The notes: generated by a model not told the origin, from the sequence alone. A DNA stretch of 37,010 nt from Coriobacteriales bacterium (GCA_017515595.1 JAFWFL010000058.1:1-37010), one strand, 5' to 3'. Positions 8,428-19,589 are shown, numbered from the stretch's first letter. Program-made: numbers and translations.

Positions 8428-8681
8428 GTTCGTTTCAAAATCTCCGGAGATTACCGTTTACCGGGGTTTAACAGATTGCGTATATTTATTGAGCAGGTCT
8501 TCGAGAAAGCTCCGGCAAAATCAGCAAGCGGGTGCGAGGACTGTTTGAGCCTGCGAAGCGGGTGAGTTCCGCAGCAGCTCGATGATTTTGCCGGAGCGGG
8601 TTTCGAGTCGACCTGCTCAATAAATATACGCAATCTGTTAAACCCCGGTAAACGGTAATCTCCGGAGATTTTGAAACGAAC
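8428..8681. repeat. Giant hairpin with 72-bp perfect arms
   Basis: Positions 8428-8499 and 8610-8681 are perfect reverse complements over 72 bases. Inside them a weaker pairing continues (GCTCCGGCAAAATCA with its complement near 8583-8597). It fills the gap between clpB and the HEAT-repeat gene. The internal ORFs are not convincing genes. Confidence 0.9.
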
Positions 8682-8684
8682 AGA

Positions 8685-8724
8685 CAGGGGGCGAAGAACT
8701 TTGCTCTGTGTTCTTCGCCCCCTG
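8685..8724 (-). terminator. Strong GC-rich hairpin after clpB
   Basis: A 15-bp stem (8685-8699 with 8710-8724) has a 10-base loop and lies about 35 bases past the clpB stop codon. The T-tract on the minus strand is weak, so it may be a terminator or an RNA 3'-end stabiliser for the heat-shock operon. Confidence 0.65.
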
Positions 8725-8757
8725 GGTGTAAATCATATCTTTAGGTTCTGCCTCAGT

Positions 8758-11421
8758 TTACTCAACCGAGTCGGGCTCGAGCGGAACATCCTCAGGAGTC
8801 GCGCTGTGAGTGGCGCGGTTGGCGGCTGAGGCCTCGTTGTCGCGGTCAACGTAGAGCTCGCCCATTGCGTCGACGTCCACAAGCACCACGTCGTTCTCGC
8901 CGAGCTTACCGTCGATAATGAGGTTCGCGATGCCGTCGACAACGCGGTTCTGAATGAGCCTGCGCAGCGGACGTGCGCCGTATACCGGGTCGAGGCCGCC
9001 CATGGCGAGGGCTTCTACCGCGGCGGGCGTTACCTTCATGGTCAGACGCTCGTGAGCAAGACGGTCGCGTACGTCGTCGAGCTGGAGGTCAACAATCTTC
9101 TCGATATCGTCAAAGCCAAGGCTGTTGAACATCACGATGTCGTCAATACGGTTGAGGAACTCGGGCTTAAAGGTTGAGTGCAAGAGATCGTTTACCTGCT
9201 GGCGCGTGGCCTCGGGGTTGCCCTGCTTGGCGGCTTCAAGGATGAACTGCGAACCAACGTTGCTCGTCATAATCACAATCGCGTTCTTAAAGCTTACCAC
9301 ACGACCCTGGCCGTCGGTCAGACGACCGTCGTCGAGCACCTGGAGCAGGATGTTAAATACATCCGGGTGTGCTTTCTCGAGCTCGTCGAGAAGAACAACC
9401 GTGTACGGATGCCTGCGTACTGCCTCGGTGAGCTGGCCGCCTTCGTCGTAACCAACGTATCCTGGGGGTGCACCAATAAGACGCTGGACGCTGAACTTCT
9501 CCATGTATTCGCTCATATCAATACGAACCATGGACTTCTCGTCATCAAAAAGGGCTTCTGCGAGGGCTTTTGCGAGCTCGGTCTTGCCGACGCCGGTGGG
9601 GCCCAGGAACATAAAGCTGCCAAGCGGCCTGTTGGGGTCAGCGAGACCCGCACGGCTGCGGCGAACGGCGCTTGCGACTGCGTGGACGGCAGCATCCTGG
9701 CCAATAACGCGGGCCTTGAGCGTGTCTTCCAGGTGGCGGAGCTTGTCCATGTCGCCCTGCATCATCTTGCTCACGGGGACGCCGGTCCAGGCGCTTACGA
9801 CCTCGGCGATCTCATCTTGAGTTACCTCTTCTTTGAGGGCGCCTCCGGCCTGCTGCTTGTTGCGCAGGTGCTCCTCGGCTTCGCGATACTGCTGCTCAAG
9901 GCTTGGAATGGTACCGTAGCGGAGCTCGGAAGCACGGTAAAGATCGCCTTCGCGGGTTGCGCGCTCTTCCTCGTTGCGGGCGTCTTCGAGCTGGCTCTTG
10001 AGAGACTGTACCTGATTAATGATGTCCTTCTCGTTCTGCCAGGCCGCCTTCATGGCGTCGAGCTTCTCGCGGGCAACCGCAATCTCTCCGCGCAGGGTCT
10101 CAAGGCGCTCCTTGGAGGCGTCGTCCTCCTCCTTCATGAGGGCCTGTTCTTCGATCTGCATTTGTGTGAGCTGGCGGTCTGCGGCATCAATGTCTACCGG
10201 CATGGAGTCAAGCTCCATGCGCAAGCGGCTTGCTGCCTCATCTACCAGGTCAATAGCTTTATCCGGCAGGAACCTGTCGGTAATGTAACGGTCGCTCAGC
10301 TCGGCTGCCGCAACAAGAGCGGAGTCAGTAATACGTACGCCGTGGTGAATCTCGTACTTCTCTTTAATACCACGGAGAATCGAGATGGTGTCTTCTACGC
10401 TTGGCTGGTCAACCAGTACAGGCTGGAACCTACGCGCAAGAGCGGCGTCCTTCTCGATATACTTACGGTACTCATCAAGCGTCGTCGCACCAATTGCGTG
10501 CAGGTCGCCACGGGCAAGGGCTGGCTTTAAGATGTTGCCTGCGTCCATGGAGCCGGTTGTCGCACCTGCGCCAACAATGGTGTGGAGCTCGTCGATGAAC
10601 AGTACCACAGTACCGCCGGCGTCTTCTACCTCTTTAAGGACAGCCTTAAGACGGTCCTCAAACTCGCCGCGGTACTTGGCGCCTGCCACCATTGCGCTCA
10701 TATCGAGCTCAATGATCTCGCGGTCGCGCAGCGTAGAGGGCACGTCGCCCGCAACAATACGCTGGGCCAGACCTTCTACAATGGCCGTTTTACCGGTACC
10801 CGGCTCGCCAATAAGCACAGGGTTGTTCTTGGTACGACGGCTCAGCACCTGAATGGTGTGACGAATCTCCTCAACACGTCCAATAACCGGGTCAAGCTTG
10901 CCTTCGCGGGCAAGGTCGGTGAGGTTGCGGCCGTACTGCTTAAGGGCCTCAAACTGCGGCTTGCTCTCGGCATCGGTCACGCGGCCGTTGCCGCGCAGCT
11001 GTTTGTAGGCATTCTCAACACGCTCGGGTGTAACACCTGCCTGCATAAGGATTTTGCCGGCGTCGGTTTGGTCCTGAGCAAGCGCGCACAACAGATGCTC
11101 GGTTGTCGCGAACGAGTCTTCCATTTTACCGGCGAGTTTTTGGGCGTTTTCAAGGTCGCGGGCAAGTTCACGAGAAACTCCCACCTCTGTGTCTCCGCTG
11201 ACCTTGGGCATCGAAGCGATCTTTGCGTCGGTTGCAGCCTTAAGCTGGGCCGGATCTGCTCCGATTCGTTCAATAATAGCACCTAAATTACGTTCATTTG
11301 AATCAAGCAATGCCTTAAGCAGGTGAATTGGGGCCACCTCGGAAGCCTGGGCATCGCTTGCTATACCTACTGCCTCCTGGATTGCTTCCTGGGCAGTCAT
11401 TGCAAATTTGTCAATCCTCAT
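8758..11421 (-). CDS. clpB: ATP-dependent disaggregase ClpB
   Basis: This Hsp100 chaperone works with DnaK/DnaJ/GrpE to pull proteins out of aggregates. The order is canonical: an N-terminal Clp_N domain (1-150), AAA1 with Walker A GEPGTGKT, the coiled-coil middle domain (about 405-525), AAA2 with Walker A GPTGVGKT, and the C-terminal small domain. It has 887 residues, slightly longer than usual because of an acidic, disordered-looking tail. The start has GAGGTGA upstream and follows hspR by 17 bases, so it is the last gene of the dnaK-grpE-dnaJ-hspR-clpB operon. In actinobacteria this operon is repressed by HspR together with DnaK. Confidence 0.98.
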   Translation of the reverse strand: MRIDKFAMTAQEAIQEAVGIASDAQASEVAPIHLLKALLDSNERNLGAIIERIGADPAQLKAATDAKIASMPKVSGDTEVGVSRELARDLENAQKLAGKMEDSFATTEHLLCALAQDQTDAGKILMQAGVTPERVENAYKQLRGNGRVTDAESKPQFEALKQYGRNLTDLAREGKLDPVIGRVEEIRHTIQVLSRRTKNNPVLIGEPGTGKTAIVEGLAQRIVAGDVPSTLRDREIIELDMSAMVAGAKYRGEFEDRLKAVLKEVEDAGGTVVLFIDELHTIVGAGATTGSMDAGNILKPALARGDLHAIGATTLDEYRKYIEKDAALARRFQPVLVDQPSVEDTISILRGIKEKYEIHHGVRITDSALVAAAELSDRYITDRFLPDKAIDLVDEAASRLRMELDSMPVDIDAADRQLTQMQIEEQALMKEEDDASKERLETLRGEIAVAREKLDAMKAAWQNEKDIINQVQSLKSQLEDARNEEERATREGDLYRASELRYGTIPSLEQQYREAEEHLRNKQQAGGALKEEVTQDEIAEVVSAWTGVPVSKMMQGDMDKLRHLEDTLKARVIGQDAAVHAVASAVRRSRAGLADPNRPLGSFMFLGPTGVGKTELAKALAEALFDDEKSMVRIDMSEYMEKFSVQRLIGAPPGYVGYDEGGQLTEAVRRHPYTVVLLDELEKAHPDVFNILLQVLDDGRLTDGQGRVVSFKNAIVIMTSNVGSQFILEAAKQGNPEATRQQVNDLLHSTFKPEFLNRIDDIVMFNSLGFDDIEKIVDLQLDDVRDRLAHERLTMKVTPAAVEALAMGGLDPVYGARPLRRLIQNRVVDGIANLIIDGKLGENDVVLVDVDAMGELYVDRDNEASAANRATHSATPEDVPLEPDSVE

Positions 11422-11438
11422 AAACGCTTCACCTCATT

Positions 11439-11870
11439 TCATTCGTCCTTATCTACGGACGTCCCGCGCAAGAGCCCTGCGAGCGGGTTCTTGGGGTTAT
11501 CTTTGCCCTCGTAGGGCATCAAAGCTGTAATGGTCTCGCGCATACGGTACTCGTGCACCTGCTCGCGCAGCGCTTTGTTCTCGGCGCGCAGCTGCTCAAT
11601 CTCCTCATCGCGCTCATCCATACGGCTCTTCATGTCGAGAATACGCACGACACCTGCGAGGTTAATGCCTTCGTCAGTAAGCCTGCCAATGAGGTCGAGC
11701 CGCTCGATGTCTGCCTGAGAATAAAGGCGTGTGTTGCCCTGGCTGCGGCTTGGGTTTACCAAACCTTTGCTCTCGTAAATACGCAGGGTCTGAGGGTGCA
11801 TGCCCGTAAGCTCGGCTGCGACCGAAATCATATATAACGGCCGGTTTTTCTCGTCATCTGACGTTGGCAT
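11439..11870 (-). CDS. hspR: Heat-shock repressor HspR (MerR family)
   Basis: A MerR-type winged HTH (residues about 13-63, YMISVAAELTGMHPQTLRIYESKGL) is followed by a coiled coil (RDEEIEQLRAENKALREQV). The position after dnaJ and before clpB is diagnostic of HspR, the autoregulatory repressor that binds HAIR sites and uses DnaK as co-repressor. At 143 residues the length is normal. The ribosome site GAGGT overlaps the end of dnaJ (10-base gap). No clear HAIR inverted repeat (CTTGAGT-N7-ACTCAAG) could be found upstream of dnaK, so its operator here is unresolved. Confidence 0.94.
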   Translation of the reverse strand: MPTSDDEKNRPLYMISVAAELTGMHPQTLRIYESKGLVNPSRSQGNTRLYSQADIERLDLIGRLTDEGINLAGVVRILDMKSRMDERDEEIEQLRAENKALREQVHEYRMRETITALMPYEGKDNPKNPLAGLLRGTSVDKDE

Positions 11871-11880
11871 GGTGGTACCT

Positions 11881-12822
11881 CTACTTTCTCATATTAGAAC
11901 GTGGGTCGCGCTTGTCGTGGTCGCGCAGGCGCTGGAGCGCCTCGGTTTCCTCGGTGGTAAGGTTCGTGGGAACATCAACGCGAATCTTCACATAGAACGC
12001 TCCCGTGGCGCCTTTGTGCTTAACGTCAGGCGCACCCATATCTTTGAACCTGAAGATTTTACCGGGCTGCGTACCAGCGGGAATCTTAAGCTTAAAGGTC
12101 TTGCCGTTAGGCGCGGGAACATCTATTTGAGCGCCGAGAGCAGCCTCGTAAATGCTTACCGGGAGCTCCATGGTAACGTCGGCTCCGTCGCGGGTGTAAT
12201 ACGGGTGCGTGCCAACGCGCGTTGTGACAACCAAATCGCCGCGCATACCGCCGTTTGTGCCGTATTCGCCGCGTTCACGGTAGCGAAGCTTGCCGCCGTC
12301 AACCGCTCCCGCCGGAATCTTAACCGTTAAGCTCTGGGTTTCTCCGGTAGAAGGAATGCGGTAGCTCACCTTGCGCGTGCCGCCCGCATACGCTTCTTCA
12401 AACGACACATCAATGGCCATATTAAGGTCATTGCCGCGCGACGGCCTGGGCTGTCCCCAGCCGTTGAACCCGCCAAAACCGGTCTGGTCAGGATTCCACT
12501 GCGTGCCAAATGCGCCTTCGCCACGGAGAATGCTCTCAATAATGTCTGACCAGTTCATAGAGCCCATACCGCCCATACCGCCACCGCGGCCGCCCTGTGA
12601 GCCTATAAACGAGCCGTACTTAAGAGCCTGGTCATACTCGGCACGCTTTTGAGAATCCGAGAGAACCTCGTATGCCTGGCTGATTTGCTTAAAAGTCTCC
12701 TCGTCGCCGCCGGCATCAGGGTGGTGCTTAACGGCGAGCGATCTGAATGCTTTTTTGATTTCATCGTCAGAGGCGTTTTGGCTGACGCCCAGAATCTCAT
12801 ACAGCGTTTTTTCTTGTGCCAT
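11881..12822 (-). CDS. dnaJ: J-domain co-chaperone without zinc finger (DnaJ/CbpA type)
   Basis: It stimulates the DnaK ATPase and delivers substrates. The N-terminal J domain carries HPD at residues 34-36 (KHHPDAGG). A Gly/Met-rich linker ([13 protein letters not shown]) follows, then the two C-terminal beta domains. The four CxxCxGxG zinc repeats of DnaJ type A are missing, so this is the shorter CbpA-like type B at 313 residues. This form is common in the heat-shock operon of Coriobacteria. It is third in the operon, 145 bases after grpE, and only 10 bases separate it from hspR. Confidence 0.93.
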   Translation of the reverse strand: MAQEKTLYEILGVSQNASDDEIKKAFRSLAVKHHPDAGGDEETFKQISQAYEVLSDSQKRAEYDQALKYGSFIGSQGGRGGGMGGMGSMNWSDIIESILRGEGAFGTQWNPDQTGFGGFNGWGQPRPSRGNDLNMAIDVSFEEAYAGGTRKVSYRIPSTGETQSLTVKIPAGAVDGGKLRYRERGEYGTNGGMRGDLVVTTRVGTHPYYTRDGADVTMELPVSIYEAALGAQIDVPAPNGKTFKLKIPAGTQPGKIFRFKDMGAPDVKHKGATGAFYVKIRVDVPTNLTTEETEALQRLRDHDKRDPRSNMRK

Positions 12823-12967
12823 AACCTTCGCCTCGCTTTCGTAAAAATGTTTGGTATGTGACAGGGAACCTGTTCTCCGTCACAGAGGTACTTGCTTGTA
12901 CATGGGGCCGCACCAAGCAAATACGCCCGGCACGGCCCCCGTGATACCTGTTTCTTAGTCCATCCAA
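12823..12967 (-). promoter_or_regulatory. grpE-dnaJ spacer with two hairpins
   Basis: This spacer is the only large gap in the operon. It holds two stable hairpins: 12857-12884 (TGTGAC...GTCACA, with an inner GAAC/GTTC extension) and 12904-12939 (GGGGCCG...CGGCCCC). These could cause partial termination, RNA processing or stability differences between dnaK-grpE and dnaJ-hspR-clpB. The function is inferred. Confidence 0.35.
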
Positions 12968-13696
12968 CTACTCATTGGCAGCCTTGTCCTGGGCAGCGTC
13001 CTCACCATTCTCTTGCCGAGAAGGACCGCCCTTTGATACGGTTACCATAGCCGGACGAATCACGTGGCCACCCATGCGATAACCCTTTTGATACACATCG
13101 CGTACCGTCGACTCCGGAAGCGTTGGGTCCTCAATATGAGCAACTGCCTGGTGCTCATTCATGTCGAACTCCTTGCCCACCGGGTCAATAACCTCAGCGC
13201 CGGCCTTGGTCAAAACCTCGAGGAACTTGTTGTGCATCGCTTTGACGCCATCAACAAACTGGGCAAATTCACCCTGAGGCTCGCCTTTGGCCGCATGGTC
13301 AAGGGCTCGCTCGATGTCGTCGACAACCGGCAGGAGCTTCTCGACCAGGTTCTCCGAGGCACGAATACGCTCTTCTTCGCGCTCGCGGGCCGTACGCTTG
13401 CGGTAGTTGTCCCACTCTGCCTGAAGCCTCAGATAGCGGTCGTTTGCTTCCTTTGCTTCTTCCTGAGCCTTCTCGATATCTGCAAGAGAGAACACGTCGT
13501 CCTGCTGCTTCTTCTTGCTGCGCTTGGTCTCGATGGGTTCATACTCGGCATCAAGAGCTTCTTCGATATCAGAGACGATCTTCTCGGCTTCATCAACAAT
13601 GGCGGCATCCGCGTCAACACTTGGGTCGACGGCACTTTGAGCCTCTTTTTTTGGCTCCTGCTCAGAGTCTTCGGGCGTTGTAACGTCGACCTTCAT
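12968..13696 (-). CDS. grpE: Nucleotide exchange factor GrpE
   Basis: GrpE releases ADP from DnaK. The first ~90 residues are acidic and disordered. Then comes the long coiled coil (EKAQEEAKEANDRYLRLQAEWDNYRKRTARERE), and the C-terminal beta domain contains the family pattern (HQAVAHIEDPTLPESTVRDVYQKGYRMGGHVIRPAMVTVSKG). It has 242 residues, long because of the acidic N-terminus. It starts two bases after the dnaK stop codon, with AAAGGGA inside the end of dnaK, so the two are translationally linked. Confidence 0.96.
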   Translation of the reverse strand: MKVDVTTPEDSEQEPKKEAQSAVDPSVDADAAIVDEAEKIVSDIEEALDAEYEPIETKRSKKKQQDDVFSLADIEKAQEEAKEANDRYLRLQAEWDNYRKRTAREREEERIRASENLVEKLLPVVDDIERALDHAAKGEPQGEFAQFVDGVKAMHNKFLEVLTKAGAEVIDPVGKEFDMNEHQAVAHIEDPTLPESTVRDVYQKGYRMGGHVIRPAMVTVSKGGPSRQENGEDAAQDKAANE

Positions 13697-13698
13697 GA

Positions 13699-16105
<2,407 letters not shown>

Positions 16106-16133
16106 TTGCATGTTTGTTTAAGTATGCTATAAG
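16106..16133 (+). promoter_or_regulatory. Probable promoter of the ferredoxin gene
   Basis: TTGCAT (16106-16111) and TATAAG (16128-16133) are separated by 16 bases, with a leader of about 105 bases before the gene. Confidence 0.5.
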
Positions 16134-16245
16134 GGCAAAAGTCGTATTTGATGCTGAGGTATCTAAACGAACTTGCAGCGGAATACTCTGCTGCATACGT
16201 ATTGTTAACTATTTGGGCTGAGCCCAGGAGAAGGGGAGTTAACCT

Positions 16246-16437
16246 ATGTCACGTCCTGAAATTGATGTTGATGAATGTATTGCATGCGGCGCCTGTGTTG
16301 ACGCATGCCCCATGGGTGTTCTCGAGATTGAGGACGAAGTAGCAACCGTTGTTGACGAGGACTCTTGCATCGCATGCGCCGCATGCCTCGAAGAGTGCCC
16401 CAACGGTGCTATTACTGATATCGTAGAAGACGAGTAA
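16246..16437 (+). CDS. 2[4Fe-4S] ferredoxin
   Basis: A 63-residue low-potential electron carrier. Two clusters are bound by CIACGACVDACP (Cys 11, 14, 17, 21) and CIACAACLEECP (Cys 41, 44, 47, 51). The rest is short and acidic. AGGGGAG lies seven bases before the ATG, and a strong terminator follows. In anaerobes such ferredoxins serve pyruvate:ferredoxin oxidoreductase and related enzymes. No partner gene is adjacent. Confidence 0.96.
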   Translation: MSRPEIDVDECIACGACVDACPMGVLEIEDEVATVVDEDSCIACAACLEECPNGAITDIVEDE

Positions 16438-16485
16438 AAACGCCTAAGGTATGCGCTTGCATATACCTGCCAAACATAACCTCTT

Positions 16486-16518
16486 AAAGGGCCGGTCTCA
16501 AAAAGAGGCCGGCCCTTT
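16486..16518 (+). terminator. Terminator of the ferredoxin gene
   Basis: The stem AAAGGGCCGG...CCGGCCCTTT has an A-rich loop and ends in TTTT, about 50 bases after the stop codon. Confidence 0.85.
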
Positions 16519-16631
16519 TACTATAACCAGAATCATTAGTTTTTGGCCGAGAAGAAAGTCAGAAGATGCGTGTTGGGCTCTCGCCTTTTGATCAATAATA
16601 AAAAAAGAATCCCCTTGGCCAATAATAAAAA

Positions 16632-16659
16632 AGAACACCCGGTTTTACCCAGGTGTTCT
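16632..16659 (-). terminator. Original tRNA-Lys terminator, now separated from its gene
   Basis: The stem AGAACACC (16632-16639) with GGTGTTCT (16652-16659) is followed on the minus strand by a T-rich run. It lies just past the 47-bp tRNA-Lys remnant, where the terminator of the intact gene stood before the element inserted. Confidence 0.7.
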
Positions 16660-16670
16660 CATAAGATTCA

Positions 16671-16717
16671 AATGGTGCGCCGTCAGGGATTCGAACCCTG
16701 GACCTTGGGATTAAGAG
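16671..16717 (-). repeat. attL: 3' fragment of tRNA-Lys
   Basis: These 47 bases are identical to 23831-23877 and cover CCA, the acceptor strand, T arm and anticodon-loop side of tRNA-Lys. The identity stops inside the anticodon loop, so this copy is a remnant and cannot make a tRNA. Confidence 0.92.
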
Positions 16718-16881
16718 AGTTTGTATCTTGCGTTTATCACAAGTATGCAATGTGATCTGTGGAGATATTATAGCAGGTAATATAGTTGTATTGAGTTGTC
16801 TTAAGCATCTAGTGTAGTATGGCGTTGTCGGAATCCGTCACACAATGTGACGAGTCCGTGTGACGAGAGAGGGGATGCCAT
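16718..16881 (+). promoter_or_regulatory. attL-integrase region with GTGTGACG sites
   Basis: CGTCACAC (16836-16843), TGTGACG (16846-16852) and GTGTGACG (16858-16865) cluster just before int. The 12-mer AATCCGTCACAC (16832-16843) recurs near the other end at 23751-23762. Such words fit arm-type integrase or excisionase sites. The int promoter must lie here too. Confidence 0.45.
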
Positions 16882-18102
16882 ATGTACGACTATTCACTGG
16901 GTTCAGTTTCACAACTTACCGATAAAAAGAATAAGCCGTGGCGTGGTTGGATTCGCTACAAGGACGAGACGGGCAAGTGGAAGACAATTACCAAGGTGTT
17001 TGATTACCACACAGTTAAGAACCAGACAGACGCAGAAAAAGAAGTTGCAAAGTGGCGTGCTGAGCTTATGGTAGCACAGGAGCAGGAACACACTCAACAA
17101 AGTAGTATCTGTGTAGCTGATTATGTAGACTCTTACATTGACAACCTCGAAGCTATGCAGTCAGTGGAGCCGTCAACAATAACTGGGTATCGTGGAAGTG
17201 CAAAGTATATCCGTGAGTATCTCTCAAAAATCAAGCTAAAGGAGCTTGCACCTAGGCAAGTACAAGACTTTGAAACGGCATTGGTTAAACGCGGTTTGTC
17301 ATCTTCTACCGTTGGTAAAGCACACAGATTGCTTAAACAGGTATGTAAGCACGCCGTGGTTATTGATGACCTGGTAAAGAATCCCGTTGATGCAGTCAAG
17401 CCACCCAAACGTAAGAACACAGAACCTAATGCATTAGATGCTCAAAGCAGGGTTAAAGTTGCTGAGTATATCGACACTCACGAAGCTACCCCACAACTTA
17501 CAGCCATTGCATTGGCGTTATATGCCGGTCTTCACGCTGCCGAGTGTGCTGGGTTAAAATGGGTTGACGTTGACCTAGACGCCGCTCAGATTCGCGTTAC
17601 TGAGAGTATAGGCATGGCAAGCGGCGGCACATACACCAAAGAGCCAAAGAACGAAACCAGGCGGCGCACTATTGATATTCCTGAACAGTTGGTTAATGTT
17701 CTACGCCGCCGCCGTGAGCTTATGCAGAGTGAAGCTGCAAGCATTGGCGCAAGGCTTACCCCTAATACCTACGTTCTTTCTTATGACCTCGAACACTATA
17801 TAAACCCAAACAATCTCTCGAAAGCCTGGAAAGTAATCGGTGAAACGTTGGGTGTATGTGGTACCAGAAACAAAATCGTACGTTTTCACGACTTGCGCCA
17901 TACTTTTGCTACTGTCGCAATCGCTGCAGGTATCGACGTTAAAACAGTCTCTAGTATGATGGGACACGCAAACGCCAGTATGACTCTGAACATTTACGCT
18001 AGTAGTGACCCAGATGCTAAGAAAGCAGCAGCGGCAAAGATAGGAGACGTATACAAGAAACAAGCCGATGTTATCCCGTTTAAACGCGCTAGTAACGAGT
18101 AG
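16882..18102 (+). CDS. int: Tyrosine-type integrase
   Basis: This site-specific recombinase would move the element at tRNA-Lys. The N-terminal arm-binding part (GWIRYKDETGKWKT) is followed by a SAM-like core-binding domain (about 75-170) and a catalytic domain. Visible catalytic residues are the beta-hairpin Lys in YTKEPKNETRRR, H336-x-x-R339 (HDLR), H362 (GHANAS) and the nucleophile Y372. The first catalytic arginine, expected in the TGxR motif, is His218 (YAGLHAAECAG, codon CAC). That could disable catalysis. GAGGGG lies before the ATG. At 406 residues it is of normal length for the Tn916/phage type. Confidence 0.93.
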   Translation: MYDYSLGSVSQLTDKKNKPWRGWIRYKDETGKWKTITKVFDYHTVKNQTDAEKEVAKWRAELMVAQEQEHTQQSSICVADYVDSYIDNLEAMQSVEPSTITGYRGSAKYIREYLSKIKLKELAPRQVQDFETALVKRGLSSSTVGKAHRLLKQVCKHAVVIDDLVKNPVDAVKPPKRKNTEPNALDAQSRVKVAEYIDTHEATPQLTAIALALYAGLHAAECAGLKWVDVDLDAAQIRVTESIGMASGGTYTKEPKNETRRRTIDIPEQLVNVLRRRRELMQSEAASIGARLTPNTYVLSYDLEHYINPNNLSKAWKVIGETLGVCGTRNKIVRFHDLRHTFATVAIAAGIDVKTVSSMMGHANASMTLNIYASSDPDAKKAAAAKIGDVYKKQADVIPFKRASNE

Positions 18103-18160
18103 GTTGTAATGTGCGCCGCGCTTTAAGAGTGCGGCGCTAGTCTATTGCAAAGGAGCAATT

Positions 18161-18442
18161 ATGCAAAGTGTTCAACTCCCCATTAATGAGCATATGGACC
18201 TTGAAGAATGTGCAGTTGAGGTTTCACGTATTCATGATGTATTGGCTACTGGAATAAAGATACTATCAGACTCCGACAATAGCAGTAGTATAGCCCCGTT
18301 ACATATAACAGAGAGTGAAGCATGTGGGATGCTGGAATACACGCTTTATTCTGTCATTCAAGGGTTGCAAAACATACATGATAGCTTGGATAACATTTGT
18401 AAAGAGCATTACAGAAAACATTCACCTTGTGAGGCGGTGTGA
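18161..18442 (+). CDS. Small element-borne protein, unknown function
   Basis: A 93-residue mostly helical protein with no recognised domain. It has a good ribosome site (AAAGGAG, five bases before ATG). It follows int by 58 bases and overlaps the next gene (GTGTGA), so it is translationally coupled to it. No membrane segment is visible. It could be a regulator or accessory factor, but nothing in the sequence decides this. Confidence 0.65.
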   Translation: MQSVQLPINEHMDLEECAVEVSRIHDVLATGIKILSDSDNSSSIAPLHITESEACGMLEYTLYSVIQGLQNIHDSLDNICKEHYRKHSPCEAV

Positions 18443-19116
18443 ATATGGATAAAAGAGTTAAAGCTCATCCTCTTCAATGGAATAAGGATGGACAGAGACG
18501 GCTTGTAGAAGCTATCGACGAATATAAACGCGAGTATCACAAAAAAGAACACGGTAAAAAACATGATAAAAAAGACTATAGAGAATCTTTTGCGAAAGAA
18601 ATAAATGCGGCATTAATCGAACTCGATCCCGGAAGAAATAAAGGGTTTAAAAAAGACGCGCTTGCTCACCTGAAAAGTCACCCAGAAAATGCGGAATTAT
18701 GCCACCTTCAAGCCATTGAAAAGGTTATGGGGTGTAAAGGCTTCACTGTTGCATATATTATTTTAGGTGAAGAGTATAAAAACCTCAGCAATGCAAAATT
18801 AAACATAGAGGCACATGAAAAACGAATAGCTGTTATAGATGGGTGTATTGCTAGTGTTGCAATGCTTTTAAGTCTCAACACAGAAGAAATATTAAATATA
18901 TTATTACATATTAGATTATCAATAGAAAACTCAAAAAGTAAACTATTGGATAGTGATTCTTGCACGGGTGCACTCATAGAAATCAAAGAAGAAAGTACAC
19001 TAATCACTAAACTATATCACATAGTATTTGAAAGTATAGACCCAGACAATTCGTCTTGTATAAGCGTTGAGATGCTAAAAGAATATCTTAATAATGCAAT
19101 TCAATCCCTAGTGTAA
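18439..19116 (+). CDS. Element-borne protein, unknown function
   Basis: 225 residues from GTG at 18439 (ATG at 18445 is equally possible). The N-terminal half is lysine-rich and basic (YHKKEHGKKHDKKDY), followed by a segment that could be a helical DNA-binding region (ESFAKEINAALIELDPGRNKG...). The C-terminal half is helical and more acidic. It overlaps the preceding 93-residue gene by four bases, so the two form a pair. A regulator acting on element DNA is possible, but no known family was recognised. Low GC and rare-codon-rich composition mark it as foreign. Confidence 0.65.
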   Translation: MNMDKRVKAHPLQWNKDGQRRLVEAIDEYKREYHKKEHGKKHDKKDYRESFAKEINAALIELDPGRNKGFKKDALAHLKSHPENAELCHLQAIEKVMGCKGFTVAYIILGEEYKNLSNAKLNIEAHEKRIAVIDGCIASVAMLLSLNTEEILNILLHIRLSIENSKSKLLDSDSCTGALIEIKEESTLITKLYHIVFESIDPDNSSCISVEMLKEYLNNAIQSLV

Positions 19117-19166
19117 TAAACAAGAGTAATGAATATTATGTGAATTTAATATTACTTAAATACTGT

Positions 19167-19226
19167 AATGTGTAATGTATCTCTCATTTAAGGGTTTTAT
19201 TTAGGGAGATACATTACACATTTTTG
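19167..19226 (+). terminator. Terminator closing the integrase operon
   Basis: Perfect 17-bp arms (19167-19183 and 19206-19222) are followed by TTTTT. It separates the int group from the replication group. Confidence 0.8.
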
Positions 19227-19314
19227 TTAGTTCAAAAGATAATGCAGATTTACGTATAAAAGAAACCAGTAATTTATGCCTTGCTAATTTATATCTGTTA
19301 TACGTTTACTATGT

Positions 19315-19362
19315 TTGACATGCATATATGTATTCTCTATTCTAATTATGACACGTGTCATA
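19315..19362 (+). promoter_or_regulatory. Promoter with overlapping palindromic operator
   Basis: TTGACA (19315-19320) and TATTCT (19338-19343) are exactly 17 bases apart. Right at the expected transcription start lies the 16-bp perfect palindrome TATGACACGTGTCATA (19347-19362). This is the layout of a repressor-controlled promoter for the xis-like and replication genes that follow. Confidence 0.7.
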
Positions 19363-19393
19363 TTATTACAGTATTAAAGACAGGAGCAATAAA

Positions 19394-19588
19394 ATGCGAC
19401 GTAAATATGAAATAACAAACAAAAGTATTGGAAGCGTCAAAGATGCCGCTGAGCTTATGGGCATCTCTACACGACATGTAAACAATCTCTGTAAAGACGG
19501 CACGCTTAAGGCGGCACGGTTTGGAAGAGTTTGGCGTGTAAACCTTGACGAAATACGTAAACAGCTTGGTATTCAAGGCGGCTACTAA
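19394..19588 (+). CDS. Excisionase-family (HTH_17) DNA-binding protein
   Basis: A 64-residue protein with a MerR-like winged HTH: SVKDAAELMGISTRHVNNLCKDGTLKAARFGRVWRV. This is the helix-turn-helix plus wing typical of excisionase/AlpA-like proteins. AGGAG lies seven bases before ATG at 19394. An upstream in-frame ATG (19355) lies inside the operator palindrome and lacks a ribosome site. As the first gene behind the regulated promoter it could be the excisionase, a repressor or an activator of replication genes. Confidence 0.82.
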   Translation: MRRKYEITNKSIGSVKDAAELMGISTRHVNNLCKDGTLKAARFGRVWRVNLDEIRKQLGIQGGY

Positions 19589-19589
19589 T

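Noticed and set aside
9178-10530. 450-residue plus-strand ORF opposite clpB
   Set aside because: It lies wholly antisense to an intact clpB and has no family-like sequence or ribosome site; an effect of codon bias.
16148-16342. 64-residue ORF overlapping the ferredoxin start
   Set aside because: Different frame from the clearly coding ferredoxin and no ribosome site.
16671-16717. Second functional tRNA-Lys
   Set aside because: Identity ends in the anticodon loop; the 5' half is missing, so it is an att remnant.
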